Positions 9,181 to 16,720 of a stretch of 64,000 nucleotides of DNA are shown piece after piece. The first letter of the stretch is position 1. Each line of letters starts with the position of its first letter. Made by a program: the position numbers and the translations under genes. This DNA is from Altericroceibacterium xinjiangense (GTDB lineage: Bacteria; Pseudomonadota; Alphaproteobacteria; Sphingomonadales; Sphingomonadaceae), in assembly GCF_003958635.1 (NCBI RefSeq), contig NZ_RSEK01000003.1, positions 248,001 through 312,000 of the forward strand. The letters are read 5' to 3'. Under the pieces are notes generated by a model. That model saw only the letters and a program-made list of their open reading frames with translations, searched no databases and was not told where the DNA came from.

Positions 9181-10720
9181 GCCCTTTTATCTGACGACCG
9201 CGATCCACTATCCCAACGGCAAACCCCACATCGGGCACGCCTATGAGACCATTGCTGCCGACGTGACAGCGCGCTTTCAGCGGCTTCGCGGCCGCGAAGT
9301 CCGGTTCCAGACCGGAACCGACGAGCACGGCCTGAAGATGGCGCAGAAGGCCCGCGACCTCGGGATCACTCCCCGAGAGCTGGCGGACGAAATGTCGGGC
9401 CACTTCAAAGCTTTGTTCGACATTCTGAACATTTCGTATGACCGGTTCTTCCGAACGAGCGAGGAAGCCCACCACCTCGCGAGCCAAGCCCTGTGGCAGG
9501 CGATGAAAGACAACGGCGATCTTTATCTCGATCGATACGAAGGGTGGTACTCGGTCCGGGACGAGGCCTACTATGACGAAAGCGAGCTGACCGACGGCGA
9601 CGACGGCGAGAAGCTCTCTCCTCAGGGAACACCGGTCGAATGGACGGTGGAGGAAAGCTGGTTCTTCCGCCTGTCCGCTTACCAGGACAGGCTGCTCGCC
9701 CACTATTGCGAAAATCCGGATTTCATCCGACCTGACGGGCGGCGCAATGAAGTGGTGCGGTTTGTCGAAGGGGGATTACGCGATCTGTCGGTTTCCCGGA
9801 CCACGCTCGACTGGGGTGTAAGAGTACCGGATTCCGAGAGCCACGTTATGTACGTCTGGGTCGATGCCTTGACGAATTACCTCACCGGTCTCGGATACCC
9901 GGAAAAGACGGAAGACTTCTCGAAGTTCTGGCCTGCAGACGTGCACCTGATCGGCAAGGACATCGTCCGCTTCCACGCGGTCTACTGGCCCGCCTTTCTC
10001 ATGAGCGCGGGCATAGAGCTTCCCGAGCAGATATTCGGCCATGGCTTCCTGCTCAACCGAGGGCAGAAGGAAAGTAAGTCGCTGGGCAACGTCACCGATC
10101 CGGTCCAGCTCGCAGAGCGTTACGGCGTCGACGTACTGCGCTATTTCCTGCTGCGAGAGTTCACCTTTGGGCAGGATGGAAGCTATTCCGCCGAAGCCAT
10201 CGTCAACCGGGCCAATTCGGAACTCGCCAACAGCTTCGGCAATCTTGCCCAGCGGGTGATGAGTTTCATCGCCAAGAATTGCGATGGGGTGGTTGCCGCT
10301 ACAGAGCCACCGCAGGAAGCCGATGAAATCGTGCTCTGCAAGGTGCGCAAGGCGTGCGTGGAGGAACTGCCCGCTGCTTTCGAAAAGCTTGCCTTCACCG
10401 CAGGTCTTGAAGCCTGGATGCAGGCGGTATTCGCCTGCAACGCCTATGTGGACGAGCAGGCGCCATGGGCACTGCGCAAAACCGACCCGGAGCGGATGAA
10501 GCGGGTGCTCGCAACCTTGTGTAGCTGCATTCATGATCTGGCAGTTGCTGTCTCTCCAGTAATTCCGACTGCTTCCGCGCAAATCCTCGACTCTTTGTGC
10601 ATTCCGGCGGACGAACGCGACTTCGGCTCGCTTGCGGAGGATCTCACCGCCGCGGCAATTCGGGTGAACAACCCGAAGCCGGTCTTTCCCCGGCTGGAAT
10701 TGGCTGAGGAAGCGACTTGA
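9173..10720 (+). CDS. metG: Methionyl-tRNA synthetase
   Basis: A 515-residue class I synthetase. The HIGH motif is PHIGH at 18-22, and the second signature appears as KESKS (about residue 300) instead of the more common KMSKS. No zinc-knuckle cysteines are visible in the connective insert (the region around DEAYYDESELTDGD), so this is the zinc-free MetG form. There is no C-terminal EMAP/tRNA-binding domain. The alpha-helical anticodon-binding domain occupies roughly 370-500. It overlaps holB by eight bases and tatD by one. Confidence 0.95.
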   Translation: MAEPFYLTTAIHYPNGKPHIGHAYETIAADVTARFQRLRGREVRFQTGTDEHGLKMAQKARDLGITPRELADEMSGHFKALFDILNISYDRFFRTSEEAHHLASQALWQAMKDNGDLYLDRYEGWYSVRDEAYYDESELTDGDDGEKLSPQGTPVEWTVEESWFFRLSAYQDRLLAHYCENPDFIRPDGRRNEVVRFVEGGLRDLSVSRTTLDWGVRVPDSESHVMYVWVDALTNYLTGLGYPEKTEDFSKFWPADVHLIGKDIVRFHAVYWPAFLMSAGIELPEQIFGHGFLLNRGQKESKSLGNVTDPVQLAERYGVDVLRYFLLREFTFGQDGSYSAEAIVNRANSELANSFGNLAQRVMSFIAKNCDGVVAATEPPQEADEIVLCKVRKACVEELPAAFEKLAFTAGLEAWMQAVFACNAYVDEQAPWALRKTDPERMKRVLATLCSCIHDLAVAVSPVIPTASAQILDSLCIPADERDFGSLAEDLTAAAIRVNNPKPVFPRLELAEEAT

Positions 10721-11496
10721 TGCTGATTGATAGCCACTGCCACCTTGAGTACGAAGGGTTGATCGAAGAGCAGCAAGCCGTGCTTGCTCGTGCGCGGGAT
10801 GCGGGGGTGAAGGGATTCCTCAACATCTCCACCCGCCGGAGCGAGTGGGATCGGGTGATCGGCACCGCTGCCGACAATCCGGATGTTTGGGCCAGCGTCG
10901 GCATCCATCCCCATGAGGCTGACGGTCACGCGGATCTTGGCGAGGCGGCCCTGCTCAAAGCCTCGGAGCATCCCAAGGTAATCGGTATCGGTGAGACGGG
11001 GCTCGATTTCTTCTACGACAAGTCCGATCGTGAAGTGCAGAAATCGCTGTTTCGCGTGCATATTGCAGCGTCGCGGGCGACCGGGCTTCCCTTGATCATC
11101 CACACGCGTGAAGCGGAAGATGCGACGGCATCGATCTTGGAGGAAGAAATGGGGAAGGGGGCTTTTCCGGCTCTGATTCACTGCTTCACCGCTTCGGCCG
11201 CGTTCGGGCGAAAGATGCTTGAACTGGGGCTAACCGTCTCGATTTCAGGCATAGTTACCTTCAAGAACGCCAAGGAACTGCAGGAATTTACTCGAGAGAT
11301 TCCGGACGATCGGCTTCTGGTGGAAACCGATAGCCCGTTCCTTGCGCCGGTGCCGTATCGCGGCAAAACGTGCGAGCCCGCCTATGTCCGGAGCACGGCT
11401 GAGTTCGTTGCGGAGCTCCGCGGACAGTCGGTCGACAGTTTGGCAGAAACGACCACGCGCAACTTCTTCACGCTGTTCGCGAAGGCGTCTGCATGA
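10720..11496 (+). CDS. TatD family metal-dependent deoxyribonuclease
   Basis: A 258-residue TIM-barrel hydrolase. The metal ligands are visible: HCH in LIDSHCHLEYEG near the start, GIGETGLDF (Glu ligand), IHTREAEDAT (His), IHCFTASAAFG (His) and the final VETDSPFLAPVPYRGK Asp. Family members have 3'-5' exonuclease activity in DNA repair or turnover. I use ATG 10720, which overlaps the metG stop as TGATG, rather than the adjacent TTG at 10717. The holB-metG-tatD-MBL order is common in alphaproteobacteria. Confidence 0.93.
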   Translation: MLIDSHCHLEYEGLIEEQQAVLARARDAGVKGFLNISTRRSEWDRVIGTAADNPDVWASVGIHPHEADGHADLGEAALLKASEHPKVIGIGETGLDFFYDKSDREVQKSLFRVHIAASRATGLPLIIHTREAEDATASILEEEMGKGAFPALIHCFTASAAFGRKMLELGLTVSISGIVTFKNAKELQEFTREIPDDRLLVETDSPFLAPVPYRGKTCEPAYVRSTAEFVAELRGQSVDSLAETTTRNFFTLFAKASA

Positions 11497-12260
11497 AGCT
11501 GGTCATGCTGGGGTCCGGCACATCGACTGGCGTGCCGCGGATCGACAATGACTGGGGTGAGTGCGACCCTGATGAACCGAGGAATCGCCGCTCTCGCGTC
11601 TCTATCATTGTGGAGAGCAACGGAGGCGAGCGGCTGCTGGTCGACACCTCACCCGATTTGCGGCAGCAGATGCTTTCCAACCGGATCGAGCGTCTGGATG
11701 CGGTGTTCTGGACTCACGATCACGCGGACCACTGCCACGGCATCGATGACCTGCGGGTGTTGCGTTATGGCCGAAGTGCGCCGTTGCCAGGTTTTGCAGC
11801 ATCGGAGACAGTCCGCAGGCTACGGCAGCGGTTCGGCTACATCTTTTCCGGCCAGTACGGCTATCCCACCATTGTTCAGATCGACACCCTCGACCGAATG
11901 AGGATCGTTGCCGGCTTTTCGGTGCGATCCTGCCAGATGCCGCATGGGCCGATCGAGAGCACGGGGTATCGCTTCGACGCCGACGGGAAATCAATCGGGT
12001 ACGCGACTGATTTCAGCGAGATCACCAACGAGATGGTCGATCTGTTTAGCGGGGTCGATCTGCTGGTCAGCGATTGTTTGCGCCGCGATCCGCATCCAAG
12101 CCATGCGCATGTCAGCATGGCGCTCGATCTGGCGATGCGCTGCCGCGTAGGCCGGACGGTTCTGACGCATCTCGACAAGAGCATGGACTACATGACGCTG
12201 TCCCGAGAAATTCCTGAAGGCACAGAAGTCGGTTTCGACGGCCTGGAGATCATCCTGTGA
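11493..12260 (+). CDS. MBL-fold metal-dependent hydrolase (PhnP/beta-lactamase superfamily I)
   Basis: A 255-residue metallo-beta-lactamase fold protein with the HxHxDH dimetal motif in THDHADHCHGIDDLR (about residues 71-85), an N-terminal GSGTSTGVPRI loop, GYATDFSEI (Asp ligand), and a late SHAHVSMALDLA and LTHLDKSMDY (His ligands). The N-terminal GSGTSxGxP pattern resembles PhnP cyclic phosphodiesterases, but no phosphonate genes are nearby. The substrate is unknown. It overlaps tatD by four bases and the following small gene by four. Confidence 0.88.
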   Translation: MKLVMLGSGTSTGVPRIDNDWGECDPDEPRNRRSRVSIIVESNGGERLLVDTSPDLRQQMLSNRIERLDAVFWTHDHADHCHGIDDLRVLRYGRSAPLPGFAASETVRRLRQRFGYIFSGQYGYPTIVQIDTLDRMRIVAGFSVRSCQMPHGPIESTGYRFDADGKSIGYATDFSEITNEMVDLFSGVDLLVSDCLRRDPHPSHAHVSMALDLAMRCRVGRTVLTHLDKSMDYMTLSREIPEGTEVGFDGLEIIL

Positions 12261-12427
12261 TCGGCGGCGGGTGGGCTTCGCTGATCTGGCTTGCAGGCGC
12301 TCTGGTCCTCGGGGTGGCAGCCATGCGGCAGCAGCGTGTGAATGCGCGCAAGCTGATCATGTACGCGGTGCTGTGGACAGTGCTTTTCGCAATCGTAGCG
12401 TACGTGTTCGACCAGACGGCTCGTTGA
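12257..12427 (+). CDS. Small two-helix membrane protein, unknown
   Basis: A 56-residue protein starting at GTG 12257, overlapping the MBL hydrolase stop as GTGA. It contains two hydrophobic helices: residues 5-22 (WASLIWLAGALVLGVAAM) and 33-50 (KLIMYAVLWTVLFAIVAYVF). A basic loop RQQRVNARK lies between them and a short hydrophilic tail at the end. By the positive-inside rule both ends would face the periplasm. Overlap, codon use and clean two-helix topology support a real gene; the function is unknown. Confidence 0.75.
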   Translation: MIGGGWASLIWLAGALVLGVAAMRQQRVNARKLIMYAVLWTVLFAIVAYVFDQTAR

Positions 12428-12457
12428 CACGTCATCGATATCGCCTGCTGGTTTAAC

Positions 12458-12471
12458 ATAATACATATTAT
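12458..12471. promoter_or_regulatory. AT-rich palindrome upstream of mazG
   Basis: ATAAT-ACAT-ATTAT is a perfect 5-bp inverted repeat in an AT-rich island (12452-12475) inside GC-rich DNA, 36 bases before the mazG start. It may be a promoter -10 region, an operator, or both. No regulator can be named from the sequence. Confidence 0.35.
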
Positions 12472-12506
12472 CGTCGTTCGATGTTTTCGACCCGAGGTGA
12501 ATCCTG

Positions 12507-13262
12507 ATGTCCGACCAGCTTGACCGCCTCTTGTCGATCATGGCTCGCCTGCGCGATCCGCAGGACGGATGCGAATGGGACGTCGCGCAGACCTTTTCGA
12601 CAATCGCGCCGTACACGATCGAGGAAGCCTACGAAGTTGCCGACGCGATCCAGCGCGACGACATGGCGGACTTGCGCGGCGAACTTGGCGATCTGCTCCT
12701 GCAAGTCGTGTTCCACGCCCGGATAGCCGAGGAAGCCGGGACTTTCACCTTCGAAGATGTTGCGCAAGCGATCTCCGACAAGATGTTCGCGCGGCATCCG
12801 CACGTGTTCGGAGATCAGCTCGAGGACGGCCCACCCGCTCGATGGGAGGAACTGAAAGCCGCCGAACGGGAGGAAAAAGGCCAAAGGAGCGCGATGGACG
12901 GCGTGGCCCTTGCCCTTCCGGCTCTCATGCGGGCGGAAAAGCTGCAGAAGCGCGCCGCGCGTGAGGGTTTCGACTGGCCGGACCCGAGCGGCCCTGCGGA
13001 CAAGGTGCGTGAGGAGATGGAGGAACTCGCTTCTGCGTCGCGTGACAAACAAGCGGAGGAAGCGGGTGACTTGCTGTTTGCCGCAGTGAACCTGGTCCGC
13101 GCCTACGGCATCGCTCCAGAAGAGGCCCTCAGAGCGGCGAACCGCAAGTTCGAACGGCGTTACCGCGCGATGGAAGCCTTGGCCGAAGGACCGATGGCGG
13201 ATCTTGCTCTGGATCAGCAGGAAGCCTTGTGGCAGCAGGTTAAACGGGATGAAGTCAGCTGA
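12507..13262 (+). CDS. mazG: Nucleoside triphosphate pyrophosphohydrolase MazG
   Basis: A 251-residue all-alpha NTP pyrophosphatase that hydrolyses (d)NTPs to monophosphates. Two MazG domains are seen: residues 8-130, with the EEAYEVADAI and ELGDLLLQVVFHARIA helices giving the ExxE/ExxD magnesium site, and residues 150-240, with KVREEMEELASA and EEAGDLLFAAVNLVR. An SD-like GAGGTGAATCCTG precedes the ATG. It is convergent with hflX, with a 60-base gap. Confidence 0.93.
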   Translation: MSDQLDRLLSIMARLRDPQDGCEWDVAQTFSTIAPYTIEEAYEVADAIQRDDMADLRGELGDLLLQVVFHARIAEEAGTFTFEDVAQAISDKMFARHPHVFGDQLEDGPPARWEELKAAEREEKGQRSAMDGVALALPALMRAEKLQKRAAREGFDWPDPSGPADKVREEMEELASASRDKQAEEAGDLLFAAVNLVRAYGIAPEEALRAANRKFERRYRAMEALAEGPMADLALDQQEALWQQVKRDEVS

Positions 13263-13325
13263 AGCTCTCGCGACCCGTTCAGACCGTCCGTCCTGAGATG
13301 TTCTGAGCCGACAAGCGCCAGAGCC

Positions 13326-14651
13326 TTATTCCTCCATTGCTTCAAAGCGGCCGTACTCCTTGTCCGTCAGGCGCACTTCAATGCGCCGGAGAGGACCGGT
13401 CGACCCCTCGCCTGCGTCTTCTTCCTCCAGCACTTCTCCGTGGGCGTGAAGCCAGGCAATCTTTTGGCCATCGCTCGCCGGCAGAGTGATCGTGTGCCGA
13501 CGCGCGCCGGTGGTCAGTCGTTTGCTGAGATCGTTCAGCAGCCGATCCACACCAAATCCGTCCTCGGCCGAAATTGGGATCACATCGTCCTGCGCGTCCG
13601 CGGCGCCCTGCAGTTCTTCCCGGCGCTCCTCTGACAGCAAGTCCCACTTGTTCCACACTTCGACGATCGGAATAGCGCTTTCCCCGCCCTCGCCGTCGAG
13701 GATTTCCAGGTCAGTCAGCACTTCCAGCACCTGCCGCTTCTGCATGGCGGTGTCGGGGTTCGCAATGTCGCGGACGTGCACGATCACATCCGCGGCCGTG
13801 ACTTCCTCAAGCGTGGCGCGAAACGCCGCGACCAGCTGCGTCGGAAGATCGGAGATGAATCCGACGGTGTCCGACAGGATTGCCTTCTCGACTCCAGGCA
13901 GGCGGATGGCGCGCATGGTCGGATCCAGCGTGGCGAACAGCATGTCTTCGGCCATCACTTCCGCGCCGGTCAGGCGGTTGAACAACGTGGACTTCCCGGC
14001 GTTGGTATAGCCGACCAGCGCGATGACCGGCCATGGCGCCCTTCCCCGCCGGTCCCGGTGCAGCGCACGCGTTCGGCGGACTTGCTCCAGTTCCCGCCGC
14101 AACTTGGCCATGCGGCCCCGGATCAGGCGCCGGTCAGCCTCGATCTGCGTTTCGCCCGGACCACCGAGGAATCCGAAGCCGCCGCGCTGCCGCTCGAGGT
14201 GAGTCCAGCTCCGCACGAGGCGACTGGCCTGGTAATCGAGATGCGCCAGCTCCACTTGCAGGCGCCCTTCGGCGGTGGCGGCGCGCTCTCCGAAAATCTC
14301 CAGGATCAGGCCTGTGCGGTCGATCACCTTGCGCTTCAGCTTGTCTTCGAGATTGCGCTGCTGAATGGCAGACAGCGATCCATCGACGATTACCAGCTCG
14401 GCCTCGCCCTGTTCGCAAGCCGTTGCTATCCGCTCGATCTGCCCTTCGCCGAACAAGGTGGCGGGGCGTACGTCGCGGATGGGCACGATGAACGCGTCGG
14501 CGACGACTATCCCGATCGCCAGCGCCAATCCCTTCGCCTCTTCCAGACGGACTTCCGGATCTTCCGCGGAGCCACGGCGTCCGCGGATATCCGGGCAAAC
14601 CACCAAGGCCCGCGCGCCGCGGGCGACTTCCTCTTCCGGTTCCGCGCTCAG
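13326..14651 (-). CDS. hflX: Ribosome-associated GTPase HflX (probable CTG start)
   Basis: An OBG-HflX GTPase that binds and splits 50S/70S particles under stress. It has G1 [10 protein letters not shown]3 DTVGF, G4 NKWD, and an N-terminal HflX domain with the [11 protein letters not shown]...RR region. The frame has no ATG, GTG or TTG at the expected N-terminus. The first TTG is at 14606, already inside conserved sequence. A CTG at 14651 has a GGGGAGGA site six bases upstream and overlaps the hfq stop as CTGA, so I propose it as the start (441 residues). The TTG alternative gives 426. Confidence 0.88.
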   Translation of the reverse strand: MSAEPEEEVARGARALVVCPDIRGRRGSAEDPEVRLEEAKGLALAIGIVVADAFIVPIRDVRPATLFGEGQIERIATACEQGEAELVIVDGSLSAIQQRNLEDKLKRKVIDRTGLILEIFGERAATAEGRLQVELAHLDYQASRLVRSWTHLERQRGGFGFLGGPGETQIEADRRLIRGRMAKLRRELEQVRRTRALHRDRRGRAPWPVIALVGYTNAGKSTLFNRLTGAEVMAEDMLFATLDPTMRAIRLPGVEKAILSDTVGFISDLPTQLVAAFRATLEEVTAADVIVHVRDIANPDTAMQKRQVLEVLTDLEILDGEGGESAIPIVEVWNKWDLLSEERREELQGAADAQDDVIPISAEDGFGVDRLLNDLSKRLTTGARRHTITLPASDGQKIAWLHAHGEVLEEEDAGEGSTGPLRRIEVRLTDKEYGRFEAMEE

Positions 14652-15214
14652 CGCCCGTCCTCCCCATCGTCATCCGCATCGGTCATCAGATCCACCGCCG
14701 ACGCCGGCTGAATGGTGGAAACTGCGTGCTTGTACGCGAGCTGCACGTATCCTTCCCTTTCGAGCAGGGTGCAGAACAAGTCATAGGCAGCAATGCGCCC
14801 CTGCAGCATGACCCCGTTCACCAGGAACATGGTCACCTGCACTCCGGCATCGCGGACCCGGGACAGGAACACGTCTTGCAGCAGCCGCGGCTTCTTTGCT
14901 TCCCCGCCGCCGCCGAAGATCTGTGCATCGACCGGGTGGCCGGGCATGATCGTGGAAATGGCGTGCTTGTAGACCAATTGCGACTGACCATCGCGGCGCA
15001 GCAGGATCGAGAAGTTGTCGAACCAGGTTACGATGCCCTGTAGCTTCACGCCTTTTACCAGGAACATCGTGACCGGGATTTTCTCCCGGCGAAGATAGTT
15101 GAGAAACTGGTCCTGGAGGTTCGCCGCTTTCTGGCCCCCTGCGGTCGCAGCTGCAGGTGCCGGGGTAGGAGCCGGAGCGGGTCGGGGACGGGCGGTCAGC
15201 TTTTCCTTGGTCAT
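14648..15214 (-). CDS. hfq: RNA chaperone Hfq with two tandem Sm domains
   Basis: A 188-residue protein, about twice the usual length, that should help small RNAs pair with mRNAs. After an Ala/Pro-rich N-terminus (1-30), domain 1 (about 32-91) has [16 protein letters not shown] and YKHAISTI (82-89). Domain 2 (about 111-170) has [16 protein letters not shown] and YKHAVSTI (161-168). Both keep the proximal-site Gln and the YKHA motif. The residue before the conserved rim Phe differs (N in domain 1, L in domain 2). A ring would need three protomers instead of six. An acidic tail ends the protein. It lies between ntrX and hflX, the normal place for hfq in this class. Confidence 0.93.
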   Translation of the reverse strand: MTKEKLTARPRPAPAPTPAPAAATAGGQKAANLQDQFLNYLRREKIPVTMFLVKGVKLQGIVTWFDNFSILLRRDGQSQLVYKHAISTIMPGHPVDAQIFGGGGEAKKPRLLQDVFLSRVRDAGVQVTMFLVNGVMLQGRIAAYDLFCTLLEREGYVQLAYKHAVSTIQPASAVDLMTDADDDGEDGR

Positions 15215-15318
15215 TTCCTGACTTTCATTTCTTGGCGGCCGCGTTTGCGGTCCGCGGTGTGGCTCCAGTCACCTCTTCCAACTCCCAGGGGTATTCCGCC
15301 TGTTTCCGGGCCGCGTGT

Positions 15319-16701
15319 CTAGCCTTTTCCGTTGTCTTCCCGCTCTCCCATACCCAAAAGCTTGAGCTTCCGATGCAAGGCGGACCGTTCCATTCCGATG
15401 AACCCCGCAGTCTTCGAGATGTTTCCCGAAAAACGGCGAATCTGGATGCGCAGGTATTCCCGTTCGAAGCTCTCGCGCGCTTCGCGTAGCGGGACGCCCA
15501 GCAGCGACGAGATTCCCGCTCCGTTTTCCGATGAGCCTCCGGTGACTTCCTCCGGCAGCATGTCCGGTTCAATCCTGTCCATCCGGTCTCGCGGAGCAAG
15601 GATGACGGTCCGTTCCACGACATTGCGCAACTGGCGCACGTTGCCGGGCCAGTCGTAGGCCTGCATTGCGGTTATCGCCTCCGACGTGATGTCCGGCGCC
15701 GGCAGCCCTTGTTCGCGTGCGAACCGGGTGAAGAAGTGGTCCGCCAGAGCCGGTATATCGTCACGCCGGTCAGACAAGGAAGGTACGGCGACCGGCACGA
15801 CGTTGAGCCGGTAGAACAAGTCTTCCCGGAAGCGCTTTTCCTCGATTTCCCGCTGAAGATCCCGGGAACTGGAGGAAACTACCCGCACATCCGCCCCGAT
15901 CTGCCGGTTGCCCCCTGCCCGCACGAAGCTCTGGTCCGTCAGCACGCGCAGGATCCGGGCCTGAGTGCTGGCAGGCATGTCGGCGACTTCGTCGAAATAG
16001 AGCGTCCCGCCATCTGCCATTTCCAGCAGTCCCGGGCGGACCAGCTTGCCCTCGGCTTCCTCGCCGAACAATTCCGCCTCGAACCGCTCGGGCGTGATCC
16101 GGGCGGAATTGACCGTGACAAAGGCCTTGTCGGCACGCGGGCTCCAGGAATGCAGCAGCCGGGCGGCGACTTCCTTGCCCGCCCCGGCCGGCCCGGTAAT
16201 CAGCACTCGGCTACCGGTGTTGGCGACACGTTTCAACGTGGCGCGGACTTGGTTGATTACGGGCGAATTGCCGGTGAAGCCTTCGTACCGGGAAAACCCT
16301 TCGCGCAGCCGCGCGTTTTCCCGCCTGAGGCGTTCGGTCTCGGTCGCCCGCTCAACCAGCAGGAGCAGCCTTTCGGCCTCGAACGGCTTCTCGATGAAGT
16401 CCATCGCGCCCCGGCTTACGGCAGAGACCGCCGTATCGATGTTTCCGTGGCCGGAGAAGATGATGACCGGAAGCTGCGGCTCGCGCAGCTTGATGGCATC
16501 AAGCACCTCGAGCCCGTCCATCGGGCTGCCATGCAGCCACACATCCAGCAGCACCAGACTGGGCCGGCGTTCATCGATCGCCGCCAGCGCCGAGGTGCTA
16601 TCGCCTGCCGTGCGACACTCATACCCCTCATCCGACAGGACGCCGGCCACCAGTTCGCGAATATCCTGCTCGTCGTCCACCACCAGGATGTCGAGCGCCA
16701 T
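15319..16701 (-). CDS. ntrX: Nitrogen-assimilation response regulator NtrX
   Basis: A 460-residue response regulator paired with NtrY. The receiver domain (1-120) has the phospho-acceptor D53. The AAA+ domain has Walker A GPAGAGKE and Walker B GTLYFDEVADM. A Fis-type helix-turn-helix forms the C-terminus (ISKTAGFIGMERSALHRKL). The sigma-54 contact loop GAFTGA is absent: the sequence runs ELFGEEAEGKLVRPGLLE, shortened at that place. NtrX proteins of this class often lack it and may not act through sigma-54. It is 19 bases downstream of ntrY. Confidence 0.92.
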   Translation of the reverse strand: MALDILVVDDEQDIRELVAGVLSDEGYECRTAGDSTSALAAIDERRPSLVLLDVWLHGSPMDGLEVLDAIKLREPQLPVIIFSGHGNIDTAVSAVSRGAMDFIEKPFEAERLLLLVERATETERLRRENARLREGFSRYEGFTGNSPVINQVRATLKRVANTGSRVLITGPAGAGKEVAARLLHSWSPRADKAFVTVNSARITPERFEAELFGEEAEGKLVRPGLLEMADGGTLYFDEVADMPASTQARILRVLTDQSFVRAGGNRQIGADVRVVSSSSRDLQREIEEKRFREDLFYRLNVVPVAVPSLSDRRDDIPALADHFFTRFAREQGLPAPDITSEAITAMQAYDWPGNVRQLRNVVERTVILAPRDRMDRIEPDMLPEEVTGGSSENGAGISSLLGVPLREARESFEREYLRIQIRRFSGNISKTAGFIGMERSALHRKLKLLGMGEREDNGKG

Positions 16702-16720
16702 TATCGTTTCCTCTCACTGT

